This document shows, piece after piece, positions 1-11,784 of a stretch of 64,000 nt of DNA. A program made the translations under genes and the position numbers. This stretch comes from Desmodesmus armatus (lineage: Eukaryota; Chlorophyta; Chlorophyceae; Sphaeropleales; Scenedesmaceae), in assembly GCA_007449985.2 (NCBI GenBank), contig VIIQ02000647.1, positions 329,954-393,953 of the forward strand, written 5' to 3'. Each line of letters opens with the position of its first letter. The first letter of the stretch is position 1. The notes beneath the pieces are model-generated. The model worked only from the letters and a program-made list of their open reading frames with translations. It had not been told where the DNA came from and ran no database searches.

Positions 1-3000
1 TGGCTTGACCCTGCCTGCAGCGGCGCCACGCCTTCCCTGCTCGGCTGCTGCAGCTGCATTCTGCCGCAGAGCTGCTCCACCGCCGCTGCTGCTGCCGGTG
101 CTGGTCACCCACCCAGCACAAGCTTTATGGATGGCTGCCACGATCAGCCGCTGAACGTCCCCCATGGCAGACAGCAGCACCAGGCTGACTGCTGAACGCT
201 GGGCCTCCTTCAGCTGCTTTGCTGCTGCTTTATTGGAGTTGGGCCCAAGCTGTGGGAGCCTGAAGGGGATTTTGCGGCCGAGGGGTGTCTTCAGGACCCT
301 GTGGGGGTGTTGGCGGGGTGGGGGGGGGGGTGATGGGGGGGCAGGGGGTCATGGACTAATAAAGCACACAAATGAATTGTGTTTGCAACTTGTATGTGCC
401 ACATGCCCAAATTCAGACGTTTGAAACAAAGCGAATGCTGCAGGGAATGTGCTAGGCTTCCTTCAGCTGCTTTGCTGCTGCTTTGGTGGAGTTGGGCCCG
501 AGCCGAGAAGCTGAAGGGGATTATGCAGCCGCGGGGAGCCCGTGGGGTGGTATTAGAGAGGGGGGGGGGGAGCGGCAGGGGGTGATGGAGTCACGGGGGC
601 CGTGGAGGGACATAGAGCCCAACAGCTTTGTGACTTTGCGTGCTATATGCCCAACACCAGACGAATGAACCCGAGCGGTGGCACTGCCCCCTCCTCTTCC
701 CCCCTCACACACACTGGGGCTACCTACCTGCTGTTTGTTGCATCTGTCAGCATCTTTTCCCTCCAAGCCTCCAGCCCAGGAAAGGCCGCCACCAGGCTCT
801 CACCCAAATTTGTCCCCTTGGGCCACTCCCCCACCCCCAGCTGCTCCCGCTGCACCCCAGGCTTGTGCGCAAACACCAGCGCCTGCATCGCAACCCGCAA
901 CAACACCCCAGGAGCAGCACCAGCCCCCCCCCCCCCCCCCCCCCCCCCCGGGCTACCTACCTGCTGTTTGTGGCATCTGTCAGCATCTTGTCCCTCCAAG
1001 CTTCAAGACCAGGAAAGGCCGCCACCAGGCTCTCGCCCAAATTCGTCCCCTTGGGCCACTCCCCCACCCCCAGCTGCTCCCGCTGCATCCCAGGCTTGTG
1101 CCCAAACACCAGCGCCTGTATTGCTATTCCTAGCAACACCCCCGGGGCCGCAGCAGCAGCCACTGGCACCCCGTCCAACACCCCCGACTGAATATTCCGC
1201 AGCAGAGATGCCTGCATCTGCTGCGGAAGGCCACTGGAAGGTAGCCAGGTAGCTGCAGCAGCACCCATAGGATCTCTAGGGTTTTGGATGAGGGCTGAGA
1301 GCAGGGTTGGGTCTTGAGACAGGCCGGCGAGCAGCAGCAGCGGGAGATGCTGCAGCTGGACACCTATGAAGCTATTGCTGGTGCTGCTGGGCTTGATGAG
1401 GTGGTCGAAGCTGCACCAGCCTGGCAGGAAGGCCGTGCAGCCGCCACTGCTGCCGTACTGCTGCTGCCACTGCTGCTGCTGCTGGTGCCGCCCTTCTGCT
1501 AGCTGCTGCTGGATGCCTGGAGGTTTGAGTATGCTGTACAAAGCGGCAGTGGGCAACTGCAGCTCGCGGACACTCTCTGTCGCACCACACCACACCCGCA
1601 CGCTTCCTAGCCTAACTGCAGCAGCGGCAGGGGCCGCCTGCTGCCCTCCAGCTGCTGCAGATGCCTGCGACACACTCCCTGCTGCTGCTGCTGCTGCTGT
1701 TGGCGCCCTTGAGGCGATACCTGCTGCCGCTGCGGCAGCAGCCGAGCCGTCGTTGACTAATGGCAGCGTTTGGCTGCTGCTTTGGCTGCGGGCCTCTACC
1801 ACTGCAGGCAGCTGTGTGATGGAACACAGCTTGCCTACAACATACATCGCCTCCTGCTGCTGCTGCTGCTGCTGCTGTTGGGCCCCTTGGGGTGATGCCT
1901 GCTGTACACATGCCGCCACGGTCACTGGCCCTACAAGTGCCTCATACCCCTGCTGTGCCAGGTTTGTTGCTGACGTCAGCACTGGCAGGGCAGGTACCTG
2001 CCTAAACCCAAGCACTGCCCCCGCGCTGCTTATACCCTGGCCTCCCTCAGTCAATGCTGCCGGCCAGCCTGGCGCTACCTGACCCGTGATTGGCTCCAAC
2101 GTAGGGTGCGGCTGCAAGACTATCCATGCAGCGGAGGAGGATTCACCGGTACGATCAACACCCAAGGTGGACAGCTGCCGAGCCTCATCCGCTGCAGGGT
2201 GTGTGTACGTAACTGAGTACTGGTGCAGCAGCTGCTGCAGCTGCTGCTGGTACTGCTGCACGTGGCAGTACGTCAGCAGCAGCCGCAGCAGCGGCAGCGC
2301 ACCCAGCTGCTGCCTCTTACACGCGGTCCTCATCCCAAGGTGCAGCAGCTGCAGCAGCGGCTGCTGCTGCAGCCGCTCGTTACTGACAGTTACCAACCGC
2401 TGCTGACTCAACAGCAGCCGTATGCTGTCATCACTGAGACTGCAGTAGCCTTGAGTGCTGAATGGCTGCGTCTTCTGCTGCTGCTGCTGCTGATGGTGGG
2501 GACCTAACAGCTTAGTAACCTGCTGCTGCAGCATGGATGATTGCCACTCACAGAGCTGCAGTTGCTGCTGCAGGCCCTGGGTGCTAACGGTAACCCCACC
2601 GGCCCGCACCTCTGCAAACGCCTGCAGCAGCGGCCGCTCTACTGTCTCGTATGCTGCTGTCAGCTGCTGCTTTGCCAAGAGGGCCCGCAGAGGGGGCATC
2701 AGGGCTCGGCTGAGCAGGACAGACTTAGCTGCTGCTGAGGCTGCTGCGCCACCGATGCTGCTGCTGCTGCTGCCGCCGGGAAGGAGAGGCACTTGGAGTT
2801 TGAAGGCACCTGCACAAGGTGACAGACACATCGCGGGAGCTTGGTCTGGAAGGGTGGCAGTTGTGTCTCAAAGGTGTCCTGTGTGTGAGTGTAAGAGTGT
2901 GATAGTGAGGCTTGGCTGCTGCTGAGGCAGCTGCACCACCGATGCTGCTGCTGCTGCTGCTGCTGCCGCCGGGAAGGAGAGGTACTTGGAGTTTGAAGGC

Positions 3001-3537
3001 ACCTGCACAAGGTGACAGACACACCACGGCAGCTTGGTTTGGAAGGGTGGCAGTTGTGTGGCAAGCGTGTGTGTGAGTGTGAGTGTGACAGTGAGGCTTG
3101 ACTGCTGTAGAGATAGCTGCGCAACTGGTGCTGCTATCTCTACAGCAGCTGCTGCCGTCGGGAAGGAGAGGCACTTGGAGTTTGAAGGCACCTGTACAAG
3201 GTGACAGACATATTCCACCCAGCAACAGCAGCAGCGAGTAGCAGCAGAAACAGCAGCAGCAGGAGTCGGCAGCTAGCCAGAGTGGGGTGCTATGTGCATG
3301 CAGACACCATTGATGTTTGTGCACCCTGACTGCATGCACAATTTGAACAGGAGGTGTCGGAAGACCTTACGCAACAACAACAGCACGCAGACCATGTACT
3401 ACCAAGCCCAATGCATTCCCCTCCTGCCCTCCTACCTGACAGTACCACTGCCGCCGCAGCTTTGCTCGTCTCCTCTGTCATCGCCCCAACGCTCCTCTGC
3501 CCCTCCTGCCCTCCACCTCCACCACCTCCACCACCAG

Positions 3538-3568
<31 letters not shown>

Positions 3569-4121
3569 CGCTGCGCCCCCCGCACCCCCAGCAGCAGCAG
3601 CAGCACCAACTGCATGGTCCATTCCCCTCGGCTGCCACAGGCAGAAGGCAGCACATGGATCATCCACTACCGCTCTCACACGCACACCCACTGCTGCTAG
3701 TGCTGCCAGGACCTGTGTTGCCCCTGAGCATGTCACTGTCCGAGTGGGGTCCCCGAGAATGTGGTCGATCACTGACCACACCCACTGCCCTGTTTCATCC
3801 ACTGCGGCATCCCCTGCTGTCGCCCCTGTGCTTCCTGCTGCTGCCGTTGCTGCTGCGGTCGCCCCTCTGCTTCCTGCTGCTGCTGCTGCTGCTATACTGC
3901 GTTCACTACTGCCAGAGCGGCGAGCACGGCTACTAGGTAGCTGCAGCACTACTGCTTCCTTATCACTCCAGCAGAGAACCAAAGCAGCTGGAACGGGCCC
4001 ATGTAGCAGCATACAGCTGGGCCCTGCCAACTGCTGCTGCTGCTGCTGCTGCTGCTGTCGGATGCTGCTACACTGAACCTCACCACCACCGCCACCACTG
4101 CGGCCAGCACCAGCCGCCGCG

Positions 4122-4153
<32 letters not shown>

Positions 4154-7100
4154 GGAAGCTGCACACTGCTGTTGTGAGAGCACGACAGCCAGAGCAAAGC
4201 TGGACTGCAGCTGCCAAGCATCTAGCAGCTTGGGCAGCAGGGGGTCATCTTTGACCGGCCTGACTTGATGGATAGTGGCCTGGCCCATGAGCACTTTTGT
4301 CCGAATGGGTGGCAGCTGTGTGGCAAGGGTGTCCTGTGAGTTGGTGAGTGAGAGAGTGAGAGAATGAGAGTGAGAGTGAGAGTGAGATTGAGAGGGCAAG
4401 AAGGGTGGAAGTAGCAGGGGGGCGTCCTCGACGGGCATGACTTGGTGGATGACTTGGCCCATGAGCACCTTGGTACGGATCGGCAGCAGCTGTGTGGCAA
4501 CAGTGCCCTGTGTGTAGACACACATACGTATGTGTATGCGAGAGTGAGATTGAAGCGATCGTGAGAATGAGAAAGAGGGTGAGAGTGAGAGTGACAACAA
4601 CGCTGTGGGATTGAGTACATGAAAAGGTTTAGCGACGTGCTTGTTAGACTGGGTCTGAAAGCGAGTGTGAAAGGATGGAAACATTATCATGCATCACCTC
4701 CCCCCCCCCTCTCCCCCCCGTGCTTCCTCCACCGCCGCTGCAGCTGCTGCCGCCAGCATAGTCACTCTCTACCCTCCCCCTCCCCGCCCATCCACCCACC
4801 CACACACCTGCAAACAGCACAGCCCCTCACCTGGTGCCCCTCCCCATCCTCCTCATCCTCCACCGCTGCAGCTGCTGCTGCCAGCACAGTGCACTCAGCA
4901 AGATAGTCCCCCCCACCCCATCCCCCGCCAACTCAAAACCCTCCCAACGTCACCGTGCCTCACCTGCTGCCCCTCTACGTCTTCCCTCCCCCACCACCGC
5001 TGCTGCAGCTGCTGCCGCCGCCAGCACAGCACACTCTCCAGCAACACCCCCACGACGGGTGGCACCCCCAACAGTCAAACCCTGGGCCCAGAAAACACAT
5101 CACCATGCCTCACCTGCTGCCCCTCCCCATCCTCCTCATCCTCCACCGCCGCTGCAGCTGCTGCAGCCAGCACAGTATACTCCCGTGCCGCTGACAGCAC
5201 GCTGCGCGCTGCTCGTGCCACCATGGCATTTGTGCCAGGGTTGCCTGTCAGCCCCGTGCTCAAGCCCCTGCACCACAGTGGTGCCAACAGATCCGTGCAG
5301 CATAGTTCAGACTAGTGTTATGATTCAGGAAGGTGGGGGGGGGGTGTAAGCAGTTGCTTGTCAGCCCCATGCTCAAGCCCCTGCAGTGCAACAACACCAT
5401 CACATGGAAGCAACATCTTGCAGGAACAAATAGCATGGAGGAGGGGGGTGCAAGCAGTTGCCTGTCAGCCCTGTGCTCAGGTCCCTGCAACAGAGCGGCA
5501 TCATCAGGATGTGCAGCATTTTGCAGATCAGAGATTTAGATGAGGGGCAGGGAGGGGGGGGGGTAATGCAGGCAGTTGTTTTTCAGCCCTGTGCTCAAGC
5601 CCCTGCAACACAGCGCCCCACAACTCCAAGTGAAATTGCAACATGCAGGCAGAGTGAGAAGCACTCCTTCAGCAACTTCTGCTATGCATATACAGCAGTG
5701 CTGCATAAGCAAACTGCTGCTGGTAGCTACCACAGCAAGCTGTTCCCTGATTGCAAAGCAGCACTTGAGCAGCTGTGCACACACAAATCAGCTGTGCACA
5801 CACAAATGAGACAGGACACAAGACCACACATGCTGCAGTATGACACACAGGTACCCACTTCTTGTCCAGCTGCTTGCGCTTGCGCATGTTGGTGGGCAGG
5901 CCGGCCGCTAGTGCTGCCGCCACTTCGCTCTCAAAGGCGCACAGCAGGAGGTCGGGGTGTCCCATCCCTGCTGCATGCAGCGCTGCAGCCTGCGCTGGCT
6001 GCATTCCGGGCACCTGTAGCCAAGGCATGTGGAAGGTGCAGGACAGGTTGAATTGGTATTTGATGTGCATTGCTGGCATACAGCAGGAGGTCGGGGTGTC
6101 CCATCCCTGCTGCATGCAGCGCTGCAGCCTGCGCTGGCTGCATTCCGGGCACCTGTAGCCAAGGCATGTGGAAGGTGCAGGACAGGTTGAATTGGTATTT
6201 GATGTGCATTGCTGGCATACAGCAGGAGGTCGGGGTGTCCCATCCCTGCTGCATGCAGCGCTGCAGCCTGCGCTGGCTGCATTCCGGGCACCTGTAGCCA
6301 AGGCATGTGGAAGGTGCAGGACAGGTTGAATTGGTATTTGATGTGCATTGCTGGCATACAGCAGGAGGTCGGGGTGTCCCATCCCTGCTGCATGCAGCGC
6401 TGCAGCCTGCGCTGGCTGCATTCCGGGCACCTGTAGCCAAGGCATGTGGAAGGTGCAGGACAGGTTGAATTGGTATTTGATGTGCATTGCTGGCATACAG
6501 CAGGAGGTCGGGGTGTCCCATCCCTGCTGCATGCAGCGCTGCAGCCTGCGCTGGCTGCATTCCGGGCACCTGTAGCCAAGGCATGTGGAAGGTGCAGGAC
6601 AGGTTGAATTGGTATTTGATGTGCATTGCTGGCATACAGCAGGAGGTCGGGGTGTCCCATCCCTGCTGCATGCAGCGCTGCAGCCTGCGCTGGCTGCATT
6701 CCGGGCACCTGTAGCCAAGGCATGTGGAAGGTGCAGGACAGGTTGAATTGGTATTTGATGTGCATTGCTGGCATACAGCAGGAGGTCGGGGTGGCCCATC
6801 CCTGCTGCATGCAGCGCTGCAGCCTGCGCTGGCTGCATTCCGGGCACCTGTAGCCAAGGCATGTGGAAGGTGCAGGACAGGTTGAATTGGTATTTGATGT
6901 GCATTGCTGGCATACAGCAGGAGGTCGGGGTGGCCCATCCCTGCTGCATGCAGCGCTGCAGCCTGCGCTGGCTGCATTCCGGGCACCTGTAGCCAAGGCA
7001 TGTGGAAGGTGCAGGACAGGTTGAATTGGTATTTGATGTGCATTGCTGGCATACAGCAGGAGGTCGGGGTGTCCCATCCCTGCTGCATGCAGCGCTGCAG

Positions 7101-10100
7101 CCTGCGCTGGCTGCATTCCGGGCACCTGTAGCAAAGGCATGTGGAAGGTGCAGGACAGGTTGAATTGGTATTTGATGTGCATTGCTGGCATACAGCAGGA
7201 GGTCGGGGTGGCCCATCCCTGCTGCATGCAGCGCTGCAGCCTGCGCTGGCTGCATTCCGGGCACCTGTAGCCAAGGCATGTGGAAGGTGCAGGACAGGTT
7301 GAATTGGTATTTGATGTGCATTGCTGGCATACAGCAGGAGGTCGGGGTGGCCCATCCCTGCTGCATGCAGCGCTGCAGCCTGCGCTGGCTGCATTCCGGG
7401 CACCTGTAGCCAAGGCATGTGGAAGGTGCAGGACAGGTTGAATTGGTATTTGATGTGCATTGCTGGCATACAGCAGGAGGTCGGGGTGGCCCATCCCTGC
7501 TGCATGCAGCGCTGCAGCCTGCGCTGGCTGCATTCCGGGCACCTGTAGCCAAGGCATGTGGAAGGTGCAGGACAGGTTGAATTGGTATTTGATGTGCATT
7601 GCTGGCATACAGCAGGAGGTCGGGGTGGCCCATCCCTGCTGCATGCAGCGCTGCAGCCTGCGCTGGCTGCATTCCGGGCACCTGTAGCCAAGGCATGTGG
7701 AAGGTGCAGGACAGGTTGAATTGGTATTTGATGTGCATTGCTGGCATACAGCAGGAGGTCGGGGTGGCCCATCCCTGCTGCATGCAGCGCTGCAGCCTGC
7801 GCTGGCTGCATTCCGGGCACCTGTAGCCAAGGCATGTGGAAGGTGCAGGACAGGTTGAATTGGTATTTGATGTGCATTGCTGGCATACAGCAGGAGGTCG
7901 GGGTGGCCCATCCCTGCTGCATGCAGCGCTGCAGCCTGCGCTGGCTGCATTCCGGGCACCTGTAGCCAAGGCATGTGGAAGGTGCAGGACAGGTTGAATT
8001 GGTATTTGATGTGCATTGCTGGCATACAGCAGGAGGTCGGGGTGGCCCATCCCTGCTGCATGCAGCGCTGCAGCCTGCGCTGGCTGCATTCCGGGCACCT
8101 GTAGCCAAGGCATGTGGAAGGTGCAGGACAGGTTGAATTGGTATTTGATGTGCATTGCTGGCATACAGCAGGAGGTCGGGGTGGCCCATCCCTGCTGCAT
8201 GCAGCGCTGCAGCCTGCGCCGGCTGCATTCCGGGCACCTGTAGCCAAGGCATGTGGAAGGTGCAAGACAGGCAAAAGAACACGTGAACGGAATACACGAC
8301 TGCTTCATAAGTCGTACTACGGGAGTCCCTCAAGAGCCTCGGCTGCCTTGCGGGGTGCGCAGCATGGAACGTGGACTGTGGTGTCATTAGTAGTATCACT
8401 ACCTTCATTGAGAGGTATAGCTCTGGCCGCATGCCAGCCGCCATTTGTGCAGTCTCTGAAGTGCACAGAACGCAAAAAGGGCCTAAATGCTCTACCACAC
8501 CCAAAGGTATGATAAAATTATTATGACATCACTCTTTTCCATGTATGCCCACCTTCATGAGTGGCAGCAGCTCAGGCCGCACCCCAGCCGCCGCCTGTGC
8601 AGCCAGTGGTGCCAGCAGTGTCTCCAGCTGCCACCACTGCGCCTCACTGGTCGTATTCATCACACTTCGCTGCATAGTTGACTATACAAAGCTCCACCGT
8701 GGCAAAATGGGCGGGGGGAGAAAAGGAAAAGGAGAAGACAAAACAAACGAACAAAGCCGGATAAAAATGGCATTCACCAAGATGGCAGCCTCAGCATGAT
8801 CACCTTCATGAGTGGTAGTAGCTCTGGGCGCACCCCAGCCGCCACTTGTGCTGCCAGTGGTGCCAGCAGTGTCTCCAGCTGCCACCACTGCGCCTCACTG
8901 GCCAGCAGTGCTGCCATGGCTGCGGTTTTTGAAACCTCGGCCTGCCACTTCTGCATCATGCCCTTGCTGATGCCTGGTGGGGGGGGTGGTGGTGAGGAGG
9001 GGCGAGCAGGCAGTACATGGGAGGCGGGATGTGCGTTGACACCTCGGCCTGCCACTTCTGCATCATGCCCTTGCTGATGCCTGCATAGGAGTTGTGCAGT
9101 CGCAGGATTGCGGCAGTGCATGCAGTGCGCATGTAGGGAGTGTGACACTGCTGCCTGGTGCTCTTGCTGCTTGGCTGCAGCCTGAGTGGGGTGAGCAGTT
9201 AGGGCAGTTAAATGACGAGAACAGGCTTGAAAGGGGGCGGGGGGAGGGCTGTCTTGAAAGAGAACAGTGCCGCTTAGTGCATCATCCCCTTGGTCTCCAG
9301 GGAACGAAAGCTGTTGCGGACCGCCACCACACAATCCAGCAGTTCCAGCAGCGCAGCGTCAAAGCAGCCATGCTGCTTGTCGCTGAGCGGGCTGGGGTAT
9401 GAAGGTGCACGTCCTATGTGCACCTTCAAAATTCAAACATTAAGACTCATTCCTCGCCACTGTACCGTATTGTAACTATCACCCCGACAACTCACCGCCT
9501 TTGGTCAGCGTGTTTTGCTGCCCCCAAGCTTTCTCCAGGGTATGAATGCTGTTGTGGTCCGCCACCAGCCAATCCAACAGTACCGCAGCAGCGAAGCGGC
9601 CATGCTGCTCGTCGCTGATCGCGTTGCCCGAGAGCCCTGCCATACGCCGGTCCACGTAGATGGAGTCGATGCCTTCAATCTCCGCAACACGCCTGCGTTC
9701 AGCACAAACTCTAGTAACTAACCTGTCAACCTGACGATATGGGCCAAACACCTGTCAATACTGACGTCATGGCAGGTGCTCTGATCTGCCTGCGGCCCTG
9801 AACTCACCCAACTTCCTGTCAAAAGCAGGAGGTGCAGCTAGCAATGCAGGTCCCAAAACTCCACAGTTTCACAACTTGCGGGCGGCCCTGCTTGGCAGGC
9901 AATGCTGTGTACTTATGGCCGATGCACCCCCCTCCGTCCTTGTACAAGGCGACATGCTGCCTATATGCTACCCAGCTTGCATGGGCCCGGGCCCCCACCT
10001 CTGCTGGGTGTATGAGGTGCTTCATCAGCTGTTGCCACAGGCTCCACGTGGTGCTATCCATGTGTGACAAACATGGCCACTTCCTCCCCCTCTTTGGCCC

Positions 10101-11747
10101 TAGGCTGAGACCCCCCCCCCCCACTCGATCCCCCCCCCCCCCACACACACATCCTTGCCCCCCCCCTTCAATCCATCCACCCCTACCCCCCCACACACAC
10201 ACTATAGCCCCCACCTCTGCTGTGTGTTGAGGTGCTTCATGAGCTGGTGCCACAGGCTCCAGTCAAAGATGGTCACAGCAGGCTCCGTTTGCAGCACGTA
10301 CAGCAGGTGCGTGTTGGTGCCCAGCACCATGCAGCTGCGGATGCTGTCTAGGCGGTTGTACAGCTTCAGACCTGAGACATCAACACACAAAAGGAGGCAC
10401 GTCGAAGGCGCAAATCAGCTGGCTTGCACAGTGAAACAACAAAGAGGGAGTGACTGCCATCTGTAAAGCAGCACAGTGCAGTATTCAGGGTGGCTGTGCG
10501 CAGGTGTCTACCAGTGGTGCCCAGCACCATGCTGTACAGACGGTTGTACAGCTTCCGACCTGCGACAGCAACACGAAAGGAGGCGTGGAAAAGGCAGCAC
10601 TCTTTTTGGCTCGAGGGACACGCGTGGTTATGTTGGCTTACTGCCCCCAACCCCAACCCCGGGTTTCCAAGCACAGTTCAAGTTGCCCTGTCAAGTTGCA
10701 AGGCAATCACACGTTCAGGGACAGGCCATATACAGGAACGAACTGCCTGACCCACCACAATCCTGCAGCCAACCAAAAAGACAAAAGGAAACAATTGGGC
10801 GCATGCATGCCCCCACCTGTGCCTGGGTCCATGGCACTTGCTACCACGGCCTTGCCGAGTGGCGTCAACTTCCAGTAGCTGGGCTTGCCTCCCTTGCTGC
10901 ATGTGAATGATATCAGCCGCCGCGCCCGCAGGGCTGTCAAGGCAGCTTGGGCGGCCAGGGACAGCGCCTCCCAGGGATTGTGGAAGAAGGCGAGTGTGTT
11001 TCTGTGAAGCACGACGAGGCATGGTGTGGGCACACAAATCTGTCAAAGCACAGGACTGTGCAGTGACCTCCAGAGCACCGCTCGGGCATGTACATACCGT
11101 TACTGTTGTAGCTACTGTGGTGTTAGGACGAGGGTGCCAGCAAGCACAAAAACAAACAGAACAAAACCACAACAAAGAGGTACACAGATTTACTGCAAGA
11201 GGTGCTGCACCGACGGCCCAGGGTTGTCCTCCTTGCTGAGCTCAGTAGCCAACGCATCCAGCAACAGGTGCTGCAGCTGATGCTGATGACACGTAGCTGA
11301 AGTAATGCACGACCGATCATGGCTACCGTCACTTTGGTGGCAGAAATTATTGGTCTTAGTCCTAAACCCGAAACCCAAGGAAGAGACGCGGATGAGGACT
11401 TATCCTGCCCCCCATGAAAAGACAAAAGGGAGGAGTGAAAAAACCACAAACCAAAACCGACTCACTGCAAGAGGTGCTGCACCGACGGCCCAGGATTGTC
11501 CTCCTTGATAAGCTCAGTAGCCAAAGCATCCAGCAACAGGTGCTGCAAGTGAGGCTGCACACCCACATTCACCTCACCACCACCCGCCTGGCTTGCTGCC
11601 GCTTGCCCCTGCCCCCCGCTGGGCTGTGTCGCTCCAGGCTGACCATTCACCCCTGCACTGACAGCACCCCCACCACCCCCGCTCAGGGCACTTAGCTGCC
11701 CACTTGCTGCACCCAGAGCTGCAGAGCCCCCTTGGGTGGCGGCTGGG

Positions 11748-11784
<37 letters not shown>

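Larger units (their letters stand above)
1..5267 (-). other. POLQ: POLQ family-A polymerase module, apparently catalytically degenerate
   Basis: Exon ~3404-4315 carries an exonuclease-like region ([15 protein letters not shown], then [13 protein letters not shown]). Exon 961-2809 starts the polymerase fold: [20 protein letters not shown] matches the E-x-P-L...G-V segment; [13 protein letters not shown] follows later; [18 protein letters not shown] aligns with motif A (consensus DYSQIELR..AHLSxD) but has Q in place of the catalytic Asp. [18 protein letters not shown] aligns with the O-helix RxxxKxxxxxxYG but has G at both Arg and Lys and FG at YG. The next exon (about 60-255) reads [18 protein letters not shown] then VLLSAMGD, where QGSAAD is usual. 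Motif C (HDE) lies off the window. Long Gln/Ala insertions interrupt the fold. The alignment is by eye; the losses are inferred. Confidence 0.7.

Noticed and set aside
3354..4076. Plus-strand Pro/Ala/Gln-rich frames opposite the POLQ exonuclease-like exon
   Set aside because: Low-complexity shadows; the minus frame has recognisable POLQ segments and matching splice sites.
5937..8265. Regular direct repeats as a CRISPR array or coding repeat protein
   Set aside because: Units are contiguous 139-bp near-identical copies without unique spacers, the DNA is eukaryotic, and the unit is an intron-exon boundary of POLQ. The long open minus frames and the repeated 75-codon plus frames are by-products of the repeat.
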